Shown: positions 30,026-39,452, counted from the stretch's first letter. The stretch: DNA of 64,000 nt from Caproicibacterium lactatifermentans (GCF_013315815.1 NZ_CP046051.1:1735501-1799500), one strand, 5' to 3'. A program made the numbers and translations. The notes: a model not told the origin generated them from the letters alone.

Positions 30026-31168
30026 TTAATTAACACCCATCCATTTTGCAATAACCATACGCTGCACTTCAGAAGTGCCCTCGTAGATTTCAGTAATCTT
30101 AGCATCACGCATTGCACGCTCGAACGGATAGTCACGAGTGTAACCATAGCCGCCGACCAGCTGCAGGCATTCACGAGTAACGTCGCCCGCAACCTTAGAA
30201 GCTGCCAGCTTCGCCATAGCAGCCAACTCACTGTAAGGCTCGCCGTCCTGCTTAGCCTGTGCTGCACGATAAACCAGCAGGCGAGCTGCATCAGTAGCAG
30301 TCTGCAGACCAGCCATCTGGAACTGTGTGTTCTGGAACTGGCTGATACGTCTGCCAAACTGCATACGAGCGCTGATGTAAGGAATTGTCTGGTCGATATC
30401 GCCCTGTGCAATACCAACAGCCTGAGCGCCGATGCCTACACGGCCGCCGTCCAGAGTCGTCATAGCGACCTTGAAGCCCTTGCCGATTCCGCCCAGCAGG
30501 TTCTCCTTCGGGACCTTTGCGTCGTTGAAAATCAACTCGCTGGTAGAAGAACCGCGGATGCCCATCTTCTTCTCATGTGCGCCAACGGTGAAACCAGGAG
30601 TGTCACGGTCGACGATGAAGGCAGAAATGCCATGGGTACCTTTGCTCTTATCAGTCATTGCAAATACCACAAAGACATTTGCATAGCCAGAGTTGGTAAT
30701 GAATACCTTGTTGCCGTTCAGCAGCCAGTAGTCACCTTTGTCTTCTGCAACGGTCTTCTGCATAGCAGAATCTGTACCAGCATTCGCTTCAGTTAGAGCA
30801 AATGCGCCCAGCTTTTTGCCGGTGCACAGATCAGACAGATATTTCTTCTTCTGCTCTTCGGTGCCATAGGTGAAGATAGGCCATGTGCACAGAGAAGTAT
30901 GTGCAGAAAGGACAGTACCGGTTGTTGCGCAGAACTTGGAGATTTCCTCAATTGCAGCGATGTAGCACAGATAACTCATACCTGCACCGCCGTACTCTTC
31001 CGGATAAGGCAGGCCAGTCATGCCCATCTCAGCCAGTTCATGCCAGGTTTCTTCCGGGAACTTCTCCTGCTCATCAATTTCGCCGGCACGAGGGCCAACT
31101 TTCTTGACGCAGAAATCGTGTACCATCTGTAAGATGTCTTTTTCTTCATCGGTGAACTTAAAATTCAT
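30026..31168 (-). CDS. bcd: short-chain acyl-CoA dehydrogenase (butyryl-CoA type)
   Basis: A 380-aa FAD enzyme of the acyl-CoA dehydrogenase family. It has YGGAGMSYLCY, FALTEANAGTDS (FAD/substrate loop), GSSTSEL, RVGIGAQAVG, and the catalytic Glu in ITEIYEGTSEVQR. The likely in vivo direction is reduction of crotonyl-CoA or longer enoyl-CoAs with electrons from the neighbouring EtfAB. It is the last gene of a D-LDH-etfB-etfA-acd operon, which suggests lactate electrons feed enoyl-CoA reduction. Chain-length preference cannot be told from sequence. Confidence 0.92.
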   Translation of the reverse strand: MNFKFTDEEKDILQMVHDFCVKKVGPRAGEIDEQEKFPEETWHELAEMGMTGLPYPEEYGGAGMSYLCYIAAIEEISKFCATTGTVLSAHTSLCTWPIFTYGTEEQKKKYLSDLCTGKKLGAFALTEANAGTDSAMQKTVAEDKGDYWLLNGNKVFITNSGYANVFVVFAMTDKSKGTHGISAFIVDRDTPGFTVGAHEKKMGIRGSSTSELIFNDAKVPKENLLGGIGKGFKVAMTTLDGGRVGIGAQAVGIAQGDIDQTIPYISARMQFGRRISQFQNTQFQMAGLQTATDAARLLVYRAAQAKQDGEPYSELAAMAKLAASKVAGDVTRECLQLVGGYGYTRDYPFERAMRDAKITEIYEGTSEVQRMVIAKWMGVN

Positions 31169-31195
31169 TATACAGTACCCCTTTTCTAAATGGAA

Positions 31196-32200
31196 TCAGC
31201 CTTTCAGCTTCTTAACCTCTTCAGTGAAGACTGGGACAATATCAAACAGGTTGCCAACAACACCGTAATCAGCTATATCAAAAATCGGTGCGTCTGCATC
31301 CTTGTTGATTGCTACAATCACATCAGAACCGGTGATACCAGCCGCATGCTGAATCGCACCGGAAATACCGCAGGCAATATACAGCTTCGGGCCAACTGTT
31401 TTGCCAGTCTGGCCAACCTGATGGGAGTGAGAGATCCAGCCCTCATCAACAGCTGCACGGGAAGCGCCAACAACGCCGCCCAGAGCATCTGCCAAATCCT
31501 TCAGTATCTTAAAGCCATCTGCACCGCCAACACCGCGGCCGCCGGATACGATGATGTCCGCACCCTCGAGGTCAACAAAGTCAGCTGCAGATTCCTTCAT
31601 AACTTTCAGGACTTCTGTACGAATCTGGTCAGGAGTGACATGGAAATCTTCTGTGATAACTTCTGCCTTGTTTTCGGTTTCAGCAGGCTTTTTGAACACG
31701 CCAGGACGCACCGTGCCCATCTGAGGACGGTTGTCCGGGCACATGATGCAAGCCATCAGGTTGCCGCCGAATGTTGGACGAGTCCAGATCATGTTGCCAG
31801 TCTCGTCATCAATGTCGAGGCCGGTGCAGTCTGCAGTCAGACCAGTCTTCAAGTTGCAGGACAGGCGCGGCGCAAAGTCGCGGCCTTCCGGTGTAGCACC
31901 AATCAAAATGGTGGTCGGTGCATACTTCTCAATGACATGCAGCATAGCAAGCTTGTACGCATCGGTGGAGAAAACTTTGTACTCTTCGCCGTCTACCACA
32001 ATAATCTGGTCTGCACCATGTTTGCCTGCTTCTTCAACAGCTGCTTTTGTATTATAGCCGACGACAACTGCCACCAGCTTGCCGCCCTGTTTATTTGCCA
32101 GTTCGCGGCCAGGATTTAACAGCTCGATACCAACGTTCTTGGCAGAACCGTCTTCCTTTGTTTCAATAAAAACCCAAAGGTCTTTGCTCTTAGCTTCCAT
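31196..32200 (-). CDS. etfA: electron-transfer flavoprotein alpha subunit
   Basis: A 334-aa EtfA with the C-terminal FAD-binding domain: GGRGVGG, SRAAVDEGW, and ACGISGAIQH. It has no N-terminal ferredoxin domain, unlike LctC of the Acetobacterium woodii lactate dehydrogenase complex. AAGGAGG precedes the ATG. It sits 12 nt after etfB and 27 nt before the acyl-CoA dehydrogenase gene. Confidence 0.96.
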   Translation of the reverse strand: MEAKSKDLWVFIETKEDGSAKNVGIELLNPGRELANKQGGKLVAVVVGYNTKAAVEEAGKHGADQIIVVDGEEYKVFSTDAYKLAMLHVIEKYAPTTILIGATPEGRDFAPRLSCNLKTGLTADCTGLDIDDETGNMIWTRPTFGGNLMACIMCPDNRPQMGTVRPGVFKKPAETENKAEVITEDFHVTPDQIRTEVLKVMKESAADFVDLEGADIIVSGGRGVGGADGFKILKDLADALGGVVGASRAAVDEGWISHSHQVGQTGKTVGPKLYIACGISGAIQHAAGITGSDVIVAINKDADAPIFDIADYGVVGNLFDIVPVFTEEVKKLKG

Positions 32201-32212
32201 GTATGGCCCTCC

Positions 32213-33016
32213 TTAAATGACGTGTGCATCGTTAAGCGTCTGGAACAGTTTGTGGGCGGAGTCCTCAGGAGTTGCCTCCTTGATGACGACACCAGCCTCT
32301 TTGCGCGGCGGAACAAAGGACTTTTTAACTTTAGTCGGAGAGCCCTTCAAACCAGCACGGGTAAGGTCAATTGTTGTCAGATCTGCCGCAGACAGCTGCT
32401 CAATTTTTGCTCTGCGAGCGGCCATTTTACGCTTAATGGTGGGGAAACGAGGGTCAAAGCTCGGTTTGGTAAATGTTACCACGCAGGGCAACTTAACACC
32501 GATAATTTCGGTGCCGTCCTCAGCTTCACGCAGTACATGAAGGCTGTCATCTTCCAGGGAAACCTCCAGGCCATAGGTAACCTGCGGATAGCCCAGATGT
32601 TCAGCCAGCTCCGGGCCAACCTGTGCAGTATCGCCATCAATAGCCTGCTTGCCGCAGAAGACAGCGTCAAATTTGCCTTCCAGTTCTTCAATCTTCTTAA
32701 CTGCAGAACTGAGGATATAGCTGGTGGCCAGTGTATCGGAACCGCCAAAAGCGCGGTCGCTTACTAAATAAGCCTTATCGGCCGCAATAGCCAAACAGTC
32801 ACGCAGAGCAGCTTCTGCCTGACTCGGTCCCATAGACATAACCACGATCTTAGTGTCGGGGTTCTTGTCTTTGATGCGGGCGGCAGCTTCCAGTGCATAC
32901 CCGTCGAATGGATTTACGATGCTGGGTACGCCGTCACGAATCAAAGTATTGGTCTTAGGATCAATTTTGATTTCAGTGGTGTCCGGTACCTGCTTAACAC
33001 ATACCAAAATATTCAT
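32213..33016 (-). CDS. etfB: electron-transfer flavoprotein beta subunit
   Basis: A 267-aa EtfB with CVKQVPDTTEIKID at the N-terminus, GKQAIDGDTAQVGPELAE in the middle (a region characteristic of bifurcating Etfs), and a C-terminal arm. A second FAD in this subunit is expected in bifurcating Etfs. Bifurcation would allow ferredoxin reduction, but NAD binding and bifurcation cannot be shown by sequence reading alone. Confidence 0.96.
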   Translation of the reverse strand: MNILVCVKQVPDTTEIKIDPKTNTLIRDGVPSIVNPFDGYALEAAARIKDKNPDTKIVVMSMGPSQAEAALRDCLAIAADKAYLVSDRAFGGSDTLATSYILSSAVKKIEELEGKFDAVFCGKQAIDGDTAQVGPELAEHLGYPQVTYGLEVSLEDDSLHVLREAEDGTEIIGVKLPCVVTFTKPSFDPRFPTIKRKMAARRAKIEQLSAADLTTIDLTRAGLKGSPTKVKKSFVPPRKEAGVVIKEATPEDSAHKLFQTLNDAHVI

Positions 33017-33064
33017 AACAACACTCCTAACTATTTGCTTACAAAAGCCAACGTGAAAAGCGGA

Positions 33065-34486
33065 TTACAGTCTGTAGCAGACCTTACCCGGGTTCAGAAT
33101 CAGCTTAGGATCGAATACTTTCTTAATACCCTGCTGGAGACGGATGTTGACCGGGCCAAGTGCCTCTGCCAGGTATTTTGTCTTGCCAAGGCCAATGCCG
33201 TGCTCGCCGGAAATCTGGCCACCCAGTTCCATAGCCTTCTTATAGATAGCGCTCATGAACTCATCAACCTGCTTGTTGAATTCCTTAGGATCCATATCAT
33301 TGGAGCAAGCATAGATGTGCAGGTTGCCGTCGCCAGCATGGCCGAAGTACTTAACGGAGAAGTCGAACTTCTTCTTAACATCTGCAACAAAGCCAACATA
33401 TTCAGCAATTGCATTGACAGGCACAACCACATCGCATTCGTCCAGCAGCTTTGTCTGCTCTTCAATGCCGTCGAGGAAGGAAGAACGAGCAGCCCAGATA
33501 TCTTTCAGCTTCGGTGCTGTATCAGCAACGAAAACATCCAGTGCGCCATCCTCCAGCAGCATTTCTGCAGCCTTCTCAACGATTGGATCCAGCTCATCCT
33601 GTGTGTCGCCATCGAAGGTTACCAGCAGATAAGCGCCTACATCGGTGCCCTCAATCTTACGCGGGAACACCTGCTTGCCCAGATACTCTTCAGAAGAAAC
33701 AAGGATTTCTTTCTCGAAGAATTCCAGTGCCTGCGGATGGAAGTGGCGCTTAAAGAACTTCGGAACAGTAGAAATGCAGGCTGCCAGATCCTCAAACGGA
33801 GCCATCAGGCTGATGGTTGCCTGCGGAGCCGGAATCAGCTTCAGTGTCATTTCTGTGATAATGCCCAGAGTGCCTTCGGAACCGCACATCAGGTTGGTCA
33901 TGCTGTAACCGGAGCTTGTTTTGGAAACAGTTGCGCCGAAGTGGACAATTTCACCAGTCGGCAGAACAACAGTCATAGCACGGACATAATCACGGGTAGC
34001 GCCATACTTAACAGCACGCATACCACCAGCGTTGGTGGAAACGTTGCCACCCAAAGTAGCCAGTTTCTCGCCCGGATCCGGCGGATACATGCAGCCATGC
34101 TTTAGGGCATCATCAGCCAGTGTCTGCAGCAGAACGCCAGGCTGTACGGTAACAGCAAAGTTGTCCAGGTCATAGGAAAGGATCTTGTTCATTTTGGTCG
34201 TGCAGATGACAACGCCGCCGCAAATCGGGACGCAGGCGCCAGCCAGACCAGTACCTGCACCACGTGTAGTTACCGGAATGTTGTTCTCATAGCAGACCTT
34301 CATGATAGCCGAAACTTCTTCTGTGCTGGTTGCATCAATAGATACGTCAGGCATACGGCTGCCGTAAATCGGCATCTCGTCCTTTGCGTAGTCTGGGTTG
34401 ACATCCGCACCGGTAACAACATGACCATGTGCAGCTTTTTCCAGTTCAGCAATAATCTCGGGTGTGACGGAATTGTAGTTAGCCAT
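33065..34486 (-). CDS. FAD-linked D-lactate dehydrogenase (GlcD/LctD family)
   Basis: A 473-aa flavoenzyme with an N-terminal FAD-binding type 4 domain (TRGAGTGLAGACVP, PPDPGEKLATLGGNVSTNAGG shown in part) and a C-terminal FAD-oxidase domain with the metal/substrate segment GHAGDGNLH and the SGEHGIGLGK end. In anaerobes such enzymes pass electrons from D-lactate to EtfAB. First gene of a four-gene operon; AGGAGG lies before the ATG. Glycolate or 2-hydroxyglutarate as substrate cannot be excluded by sequence, but the racemase and permease nearby favour lactate. Confidence 0.92.
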   Translation of the reverse strand: MANYNSVTPEIIAELEKAAHGHVVTGADVNPDYAKDEMPIYGSRMPDVSIDATSTEEVSAIMKVCYENNIPVTTRGAGTGLAGACVPICGGVVICTTKMNKILSYDLDNFAVTVQPGVLLQTLADDALKHGCMYPPDPGEKLATLGGNVSTNAGGMRAVKYGATRDYVRAMTVVLPTGEIVHFGATVSKTSSGYSMTNLMCGSEGTLGIITEMTLKLIPAPQATISLMAPFEDLAACISTVPKFFKRHFHPQALEFFEKEILVSSEEYLGKQVFPRKIEGTDVGAYLLVTFDGDTQDELDPIVEKAAEMLLEDGALDVFVADTAPKLKDIWAARSSFLDGIEEQTKLLDECDVVVPVNAIAEYVGFVADVKKKFDFSVKYFGHAGDGNLHIYACSNDMDPKEFNKQVDEFMSAIYKKAMELGGQISGEHGIGLGKTKYLAEALGPVNIRLQQGIKKVFDPKLILNPGKVCYRL

Positions 34487-34621
34487 AACAGCTCCTCCTT
34501 AAGGATAATTCTTAAAACAATAATTATCAAGTATAATTGTTGCTCTTTCGTGTTAATTCTTAAAAAATTTATAAAAGTAAGTCTTATTTGCTAAAATAAA
34601 AGTCAATATTCGTTATTTCTG

Positions 34622-35896
34622 TTACAGAACCATAACAGAAATACCATCCGGAATAACTACCAGATGCGCATCCTGGCCCTTAATCTCACGGGCACGTGCC
34701 AGTGCTGTGTCAATGTCCGGTGCCCACTCCATCTTCATGTCCTCAATGACCTGACGCTGTGCCGGGTCAGTAATGTAAATGACATGATAATGGCAAAGGA
34801 TGCGGCAGAGAATCTGATATTCCCACTGATCCGGTTTTGTCTTGTTCTGTGGAGTAGCAAGAATTTCTTTGGCCAGTGCTTCAGGAGAAGAACAATTCTT
34901 CAGCGCATTGTAGAAGCCCTCACCGCCGTGACCGTCGTTGCACTTTGCAACCATAAGCAGCACCGCGTTGTCGGCGGCTGCTGCTTCAGCAGCAGTCAGT
35001 CCCTTAACGCTCTGGTAAATGTTCTGGTCCAGCGGATAGCCGCCGTTGCTGGAAATGACGATGTCGCCTTTCTGCTTCGGGCTGACTTTGCAGTACTTGC
35101 TGAGCAGGTTGCAGCCAGCCTGATGTGCCTGAACGGAATCACCGGCAAATGCTGCAACGACCTTTTTGTCTTCATCAATGATAACATTGACGATATACTT
35201 CAGGTTGGCAAGTCTTGCTGCTTCCAACATATCCTCATGTAGGGGATTGCCTTCCAGCACACCTGTACGAGCATACGGAGAAGCGATGAACTTGGAGCAG
35301 TGGTTGCCCAAAACCGTAACCTGGTCACTGACACCGGGAAGCACACTCTTGCGGCCGCCGGAGAAGCCAGCGAAGAAATGCGTTTCAATGAAGCCCTCGG
35401 ACACCAGCAGGTCCGCATTTGCAGCGACTTTGTCAACCACACAGGGAGCTCCGGACGGCAGCACACCAATCTTTATATTGGCATCGGGGTTGCGGCTGTC
35501 ATGAATAACAATCTTCTCATGGTCCACAATATCCTGGCCAAGTTTTGCCACCATTTCATCCTTTGTTGTAGGGCGGTGGAAACCGGTTGCCACCAACAAA
35601 GTGATGTCAATATCCGGATTTCCCTCCCGCAGTTCTTTCAGCATAAAGGGAATGATATGCTTGCTGGGCACTGGACGGGTATGGTCACTGATAATGATTG
35701 TGCAGGTCTTTTTTCCCTTAGCCAGTTCGCACAGGCGTGGGGAGCCAATCGGATGAGCCATTGCTTCCTGTACCAGGTTGTCCTCCGAACCGGTAGCCTT
35801 CATCTCACCAATGTGAGAAGTAAGGACTTCGGCCTTTGACAGATCCGTATGAAGCGTCATGCCAGATTTTCCAAAGGGAATCTTAATTGTATTCAT
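34622..35896 (-). CDS. larA: LarA, nickel-dependent lactate racemase
   Basis: A 424-aa LarA/DUF2088 protein. It has SDHTRP, ATGFHRP, HFFAGFSGGRKSVLPG (with the His and the Lys that binds the cofactor) and a later GNHCSKF. LarA interconverts D- and L-lactate using the nickel pincer cofactor; larB, larC and larE are not in this window. I start at 35896 (MNTIKIPFG), with GGAGGG upstream, rather than 35932. It is separated from the D-LDH operon by 135 nt, so it may be transcribed on its own. Confidence 0.92.
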   Translation of the reverse strand: MNTIKIPFGKSGMTLHTDLSKAEVLTSHIGEMKATGSEDNLVQEAMAHPIGSPRLCELAKGKKTCTIIISDHTRPVPSKHIIPFMLKELREGNPDIDITLLVATGFHRPTTKDEMVAKLGQDIVDHEKIVIHDSRNPDANIKIGVLPSGAPCVVDKVAANADLLVSEGFIETHFFAGFSGGRKSVLPGVSDQVTVLGNHCSKFIASPYARTGVLEGNPLHEDMLEAARLANLKYIVNVIIDEDKKVVAAFAGDSVQAHQAGCNLLSKYCKVSPKQKGDIVISSNGGYPLDQNIYQSVKGLTAAEAAAADNAVLLMVAKCNDGHGGEGFYNALKNCSSPEALAKEILATPQNKTKPDQWEYQILCRILCHYHVIYITDPAQRQVIEDMKMEWAPDIDTALARAREIKGQDAHLVVIPDGISVMVL

Positions 35897-36040
35897 CTCT
35901 TTTTTTCCCTCCATTTCGGTAAGAAGCGTCATGCTTCTTCCTGCTTGTTCCGGATTCTTCCGGATTTTTTGAATGGTGCGTTAATTAATGATGTAACAAT
36001 GGTTCCAGTCGTTCAGCAAGCGGTGAATCTTCCAAAGGAT

Positions 36041-36051
36041 TGGTCAAACCA
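36041..36051. promoter_or_regulatory. GntR/FadR-type operator in the lactate locus
   Basis: TGGTCAAACCA is a perfect TGGT-N3-ACCA palindrome, the form bound by FadR-subfamily GntR regulators such as LldR/LutR-like lactate repressors. It lies 145 nt upstream of larA and 415 nt upstream of the permease. The regulator gene is not in the window. Confidence 0.55.
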
Positions 36052-36336
36052 CTTGCTGGCTTCCCTAAAACTTTATCACAAATACGCTCAAATGCAATCC
36101 CTAAACTGGAATTTCTCACTTTCTCACAATTTTAAAGGCCCGTGTTTGTGTATATAGTAAAAAAAATATATATCTTGCAGAAAATTATGGACATTTTCAC
36201 AGCATGGGCATATAATAACGTTATTGAAAAACTGTCGGTTACAGCAAAAGCGAGCTTTTACGAACATTCATTTTTATCCATTCTGACAAGTATGGTATGG
36301 GGCGAGAAAAAAGTCGAATATATTCCATTCGCTTCA

Positions 36337-36403
36337 TTGTGAACTTTTGCAAACCCATTATACAACTTTTTTATGTATATTGCTAGTAGTATTTGATACT
36401 AGC
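36337..36403 (+). promoter_or_regulatory. lactate permease promoter and downstream inverted repeat
   Basis: A -35 TTGTGA (36337-36342) and a -10 TATACA (36359-36364) are 16 nt apart. Thirty nt downstream is a perfect 7-bp inverted repeat, GCTAGTA (36382-36388) and TACTAGC (36397-36403). It can be an operator or a transcript hairpin. The region 35897-36336 also holds A/T-rich sequence without genes. Confidence 0.4.
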
Positions 36404-36417
36404 GAAAATAAATTTTG

Positions 36418-36436
36418 GCAGCATATGATGCTGCCA
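36418..36436 (+). repeat. perfect hairpin just before the lactate permease ribosome site
   Basis: GGCAGCAT-ATG-ATGCTGCC forms an 8-bp stem with a 3-nt loop, ending 12 nt before AAGGAGG (36449-36455) of lctP. It could stabilise the mRNA or affect translation. Confidence 0.6.
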
Positions 36437-36465
36437 CAGAGGAGTTTAAGGAGGTCCTGATTTCT

Positions 36466-38055
36466 ATGTTACAATCCATCATAGCTCTAGTTCCTATTAT
36501 ATGGATCATCGTAGCTCTGACCGCGCTGAAAATGCCCGGTCACTGGGCGTGCGTAAGCGCCATGTTTATTGCCATAGTGCTTTCGCTGGCCATGTGGAAG
36601 ATGCCCGTTGTCGGCATGGCTTCTTCCGCGTTGGAAGGTTTCCTTTCCGCGCTATGGCCTATCATCCTAGTCATCATCGCAGCAATCTTTACATATAATT
36701 TGTCGCTGCGCAGTGGGGCTATGGATGTTATTAAGAAGATGCTGACCGGCATCTCCGCAGATAGGCGTATTATTATCCTGCTTATCGGCTGGTGCTTCGG
36801 CGGCTTCCTCGAGGGTATGGCTGGTTTTGGCACCGCTATTGCAATTCCAGCAAGCATGTTGGCCGGCATGGGCATGAACCCCGTCATTGCTTGTTTGGTA
36901 TGTATGCTGGCAAACGCATTCCCGACAGCCTTTGGTTCCGTTGGTATCCCAACCACAACACTGATCAGCTCTACTGCAGCCGCTTTTGGCGGCGCCGGCA
37001 TGATTCCGACCACCATTTCCTTCATAACAATCGCTCAGATGCTTCCGTTCATGATTTTGATTCCGTTCCTGATGGTCATTGTCGGCGGCGGCGGACCGAA
37101 AGCCCTGAAAGGCGTGGTCGGCATTACGCTGGTTTCCGGCATCAGCTTTGTTATTCCGGAACTGATTGTTTCCAAATTCGTTGGCCCGGAATTGACTGTT
37201 ATCGTTGGCTGCATCGTTTCTCTGGCCTGCACCATTCTGATGGCTCGTGCCCGTAAAGACAAGCCTATTCCTGCCGAATATGATATGAACGCCGAAAAAG
37301 GCAAAGGCGGTGCAGTGGCTGAAAAAGTGTCCACTATGAAGCCGATTGTCGCATGGCTTCCTTTCATCCTGATTTTCGTATTTCTTCTCTTCACATCCAA
37401 ATTGGTTCCGCCGATTAACCATTTCCTCGGCCAGTTCAAGACTTCCGTCATGATTAGCACCATGGCAAAAACACCGACATCCTTCAGCTGGATTAACACT
37501 CCTGGTGTGCTTATCTTCATCGCTGCTATCATCGGTGGTATTGTACAGCATGTTTCCGGTCACGACATGGTTTCTACACTGGGCGCTACCTGCAAACAAA
37601 TGGTTAAGACCATTATCACTATCATGTCCGTTATGGCTATGGCAAAAATCATGACCTACTCTGGCATGATTAAAGATATGGCTAACCTGTTTGTCACATT
37701 GACCGGTCAGTTCTATCCGTTCGTTGCTCCTATCATTGCAGCAATCGGTGCGTTCGTTACCGGCAGCGGCACCAACACAGAGGTTCTGCTTGGTTCCCTG
37801 CAGGTACAGGCTGCAAAGACACTTGCTCCAGGCTCCACAGCTCTTGCATATTGGCTGGCTGCTGCGAACTCCCTGGGCGCTGGCATCGGCAAGATTATGT
37901 CGCCACAGTGCATCGCAACTGCAGTTGCAGCTGTTGGTTTGGCTGGTCAGGACAGCAAGCTGCTCAAGGGTATCTTCAAATGGTGCATACTGCTTCTGGT
38001 TCTTGCCTGCCTGCTTGTTGGCCTCTTCAAAGGCATTGCACCGGCTCTCATGTAA
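36466..38055 (+). CDS. lctP: L-lactate permease (LctP family)
   Basis: A 529-aa integral membrane lactate:cation symporter with about 13 helices. GFLEGMAGFGTAIAIPA and GSVGIPTTTL are family signatures; a second half repeat has GAFVTGSGTNTEVLLG. I start at 36466 (MLQSIIALVP), with AAGGAGG 10 nt upstream, not at 36415. Divergent from larA; it supplies lactate to the racemase and dehydrogenase. A strong terminator follows. Confidence 0.95.
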   Translation: MLQSIIALVPIIWIIVALTALKMPGHWACVSAMFIAIVLSLAMWKMPVVGMASSALEGFLSALWPIILVIIAAIFTYNLSLRSGAMDVIKKMLTGISADRRIIILLIGWCFGGFLEGMAGFGTAIAIPASMLAGMGMNPVIACLVCMLANAFPTAFGSVGIPTTTLISSTAAAFGGAGMIPTTISFITIAQMLPFMILIPFLMVIVGGGGPKALKGVVGITLVSGISFVIPELIVSKFVGPELTVIVGCIVSLACTILMARARKDKPIPAEYDMNAEKGKGGAVAEKVSTMKPIVAWLPFILIFVFLLFTSKLVPPINHFLGQFKTSVMISTMAKTPTSFSWINTPGVLIFIAAIIGGIVQHVSGHDMVSTLGATCKQMVKTIITIMSVMAMAKIMTYSGMIKDMANLFVTLTGQFYPFVAPIIAAIGAFVTGSGTNTEVLLGSLQVQAAKTLAPGSTALAYWLAAANSLGAGIGKIMSPQCIATAVAAVGLAGQDSKLLKGIFKWCILLLVLACLLVGLFKGIAPALM

Positions 38056-38104
38056 ATCCGGTTTCAAAAACGAAACTTTCGATACCTGTTGTATATCGTA
38101 CAGA

Positions 38105-38142
38105 AAAAGGTCAGCGTCCTTTGTGGGCGCTGGCCTTTTTTC
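38105..38142 (+). terminator. terminator after the lactate permease
   Basis: AAGGTCAGCGTC/GGCGCTGGCCTT stem followed by six T. Confidence 0.85.
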
Positions 38143-38326
38143 TGCTTTTCTGTAGTGGCTGTCCTACGGCCAAACAAATATACATATTATTGTACACACC
38201 ATAAAAACAACATGGGGGGTATACAAAAGGCATTTTCTTTTTCTTTTCAGTATGCTATAATAAAACCGCTTTATTGCTTCCGGCTGCTCCCTAAAGCTGC
38301 CGAATTCACAGCAGAAAGGAAACATT

Positions 38327-39187
38327 ATGCAGATACTTGAAATTTTCAAGGCAATCATTCTAGGCATTATCCAAGGGATTACCGAATGGCTCCCTGTCAG
38401 CAGCACAGGACACATGATTCTGTTTGATTCTTTCTGGCCGATGGACCCTGCCATGTACCACGGCGGACAGAAATTTATAGACCTTTTCCTGGTCGTCATT
38501 CAGTTTGGCTCTATTTTGGCGGTGCTTGTGCTGTACCGGCACCGCTTGAATCCTTTCAGCAGGCGCAAAACACCACAGCAGAAAAAGAGCACTTGGTCGC
38601 TTTGGCTGAAAGTTATCATTGGTACGATTCCGGCTGGCATTGTCGGAGTACTGCTCGACGACTTTCTGCATGAACATCTTTACAATGCGGTTGTCGTCGC
38701 CATTGCCCTAATTATATACGGCATTCTTTTTATCGTTATCGAAAACCACCACAGAAAGCTGCGTTTTCGCACCTCGGACGCCATTGACAACCGAACTTCC
38801 CTAAAAATCGGCTTATTCCAGTGCCTTTCGCTGATTCCCGGCACTTCCCGTTCCGGTTCTACTATTTTGGGTGCCTCTCTGCTGGGCTGTGCCCGTCCGG
38901 CAGCTGCAGAGTTCTCTTTCTTCCTGGCAATTCCGACAATGCTGGGCGCCAGCGTTTGGGAAATCAGAAAATATCTAAAAAATTACCACGCTGGTTTTTC
39001 CGGTTTGGAACTGTCGGTTCTGCTCATTGGCATGATGGTTGCTTTCTTCGTTTCCATTTTCGCTATCCGTGGACTGATGCAGTTCGTCAAAAAACATAAT
39101 TTCAAACCGTTTGGCTGGTACCGCATTGCACTTGGCGCCATTATCATTCTCTTCTCCCTAACGCACGTTTTAAAGGTAACACCGTAA
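38327..39187 (+). CDS. uppP: undecaprenyl-diphosphatase UppP/BacA
   Basis: A 286-aa membrane phosphatase that recycles undecaprenyl pyrophosphate for peptidoglycan synthesis and confers bacitracin tolerance. The two motifs are GITEWLPVSSTGH (about 18-30) and PGTSRSGST (about 173-181). About eight helices. AGAAAGGAAA precedes the ATG. No operon partner besides a small peptide downstream. Confidence 0.97.
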   Translation: MQILEIFKAIILGIIQGITEWLPVSSTGHMILFDSFWPMDPAMYHGGQKFIDLFLVVIQFGSILAVLVLYRHRLNPFSRRKTPQQKKSTWSLWLKVIIGTIPAGIVGVLLDDFLHEHLYNAVVVAIALIIYGILFIVIENHHRKLRFRTSDAIDNRTSLKIGLFQCLSLIPGTSRSGSTILGASLLGCARPAAAEFSFFLAIPTMLGASVWEIRKYLKNYHAGFSGLELSVLLIGMMVAFFVSIFAIRGLMQFVKKHNFKPFGWYRIALGAIIILFSLTHVLKVTP

Positions 39188-39258
39188 AATAATACATATA
39201 CAGGATGTTTTTCTGTTTTCGGCTGAAAATGTCCGAAACAAAGGAGGCCCTTGTTTCC

Positions 39259-39399
39259 ATGAAAAATTTTCTTAAAAAAATATTATTTCTGTTTCTTTCC
39301 CTTTACGGTTTATGGAAGTTGCTGATTGGGTTTAAACATACCCGGCTGGCTGCGGACCTGTCCGAATTTCCGCCTGTCCAAACAAAAAGGCTTTCATAA
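39259..39399 (+). CDS. 46-aa single-span membrane peptide
   Basis: A small frame from ATG 39259 with AAGGAGG 11 nt upstream. It has a basic start (MKNFLKK), one hydrophobic helix (ILFLFLSLYGLWKLLI) and a short hydrophilic tail. The terminator directly after its stop supports it as a real gene. The longer frame from 39205 is not needed. Function unknown. Confidence 0.55.
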   Translation: MKNFLKKILFLFLSLYGLWKLLIGFKHTRLAADLSEFPPVQTKRLS

Positions 39400-39403
39400 C
39401 CGC

Positions 39404-39442
39404 AATGTCCCCGCCTGTGCTGTGCAGACGGGGACATTTTTT
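39404..39442 (+). terminator. terminator after the small membrane peptide
   Basis: A perfect 10-bp stem, AATGTCCCCG/CGGGGACATT, followed by six T. Confidence 0.9.
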
Positions 39443-39452
39443 ATATTCTTTT

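Noticed and set aside
33035..34105. 356-codon plus-strand open frame
   Set aside because: Antisense to the FAD-linked D-lactate dehydrogenase.
36667..38067. 466-codon minus-strand open frame
   Set aside because: Antisense to the lactate permease; rich in His, Asn and Cys, as shadows of membrane protein genes are.
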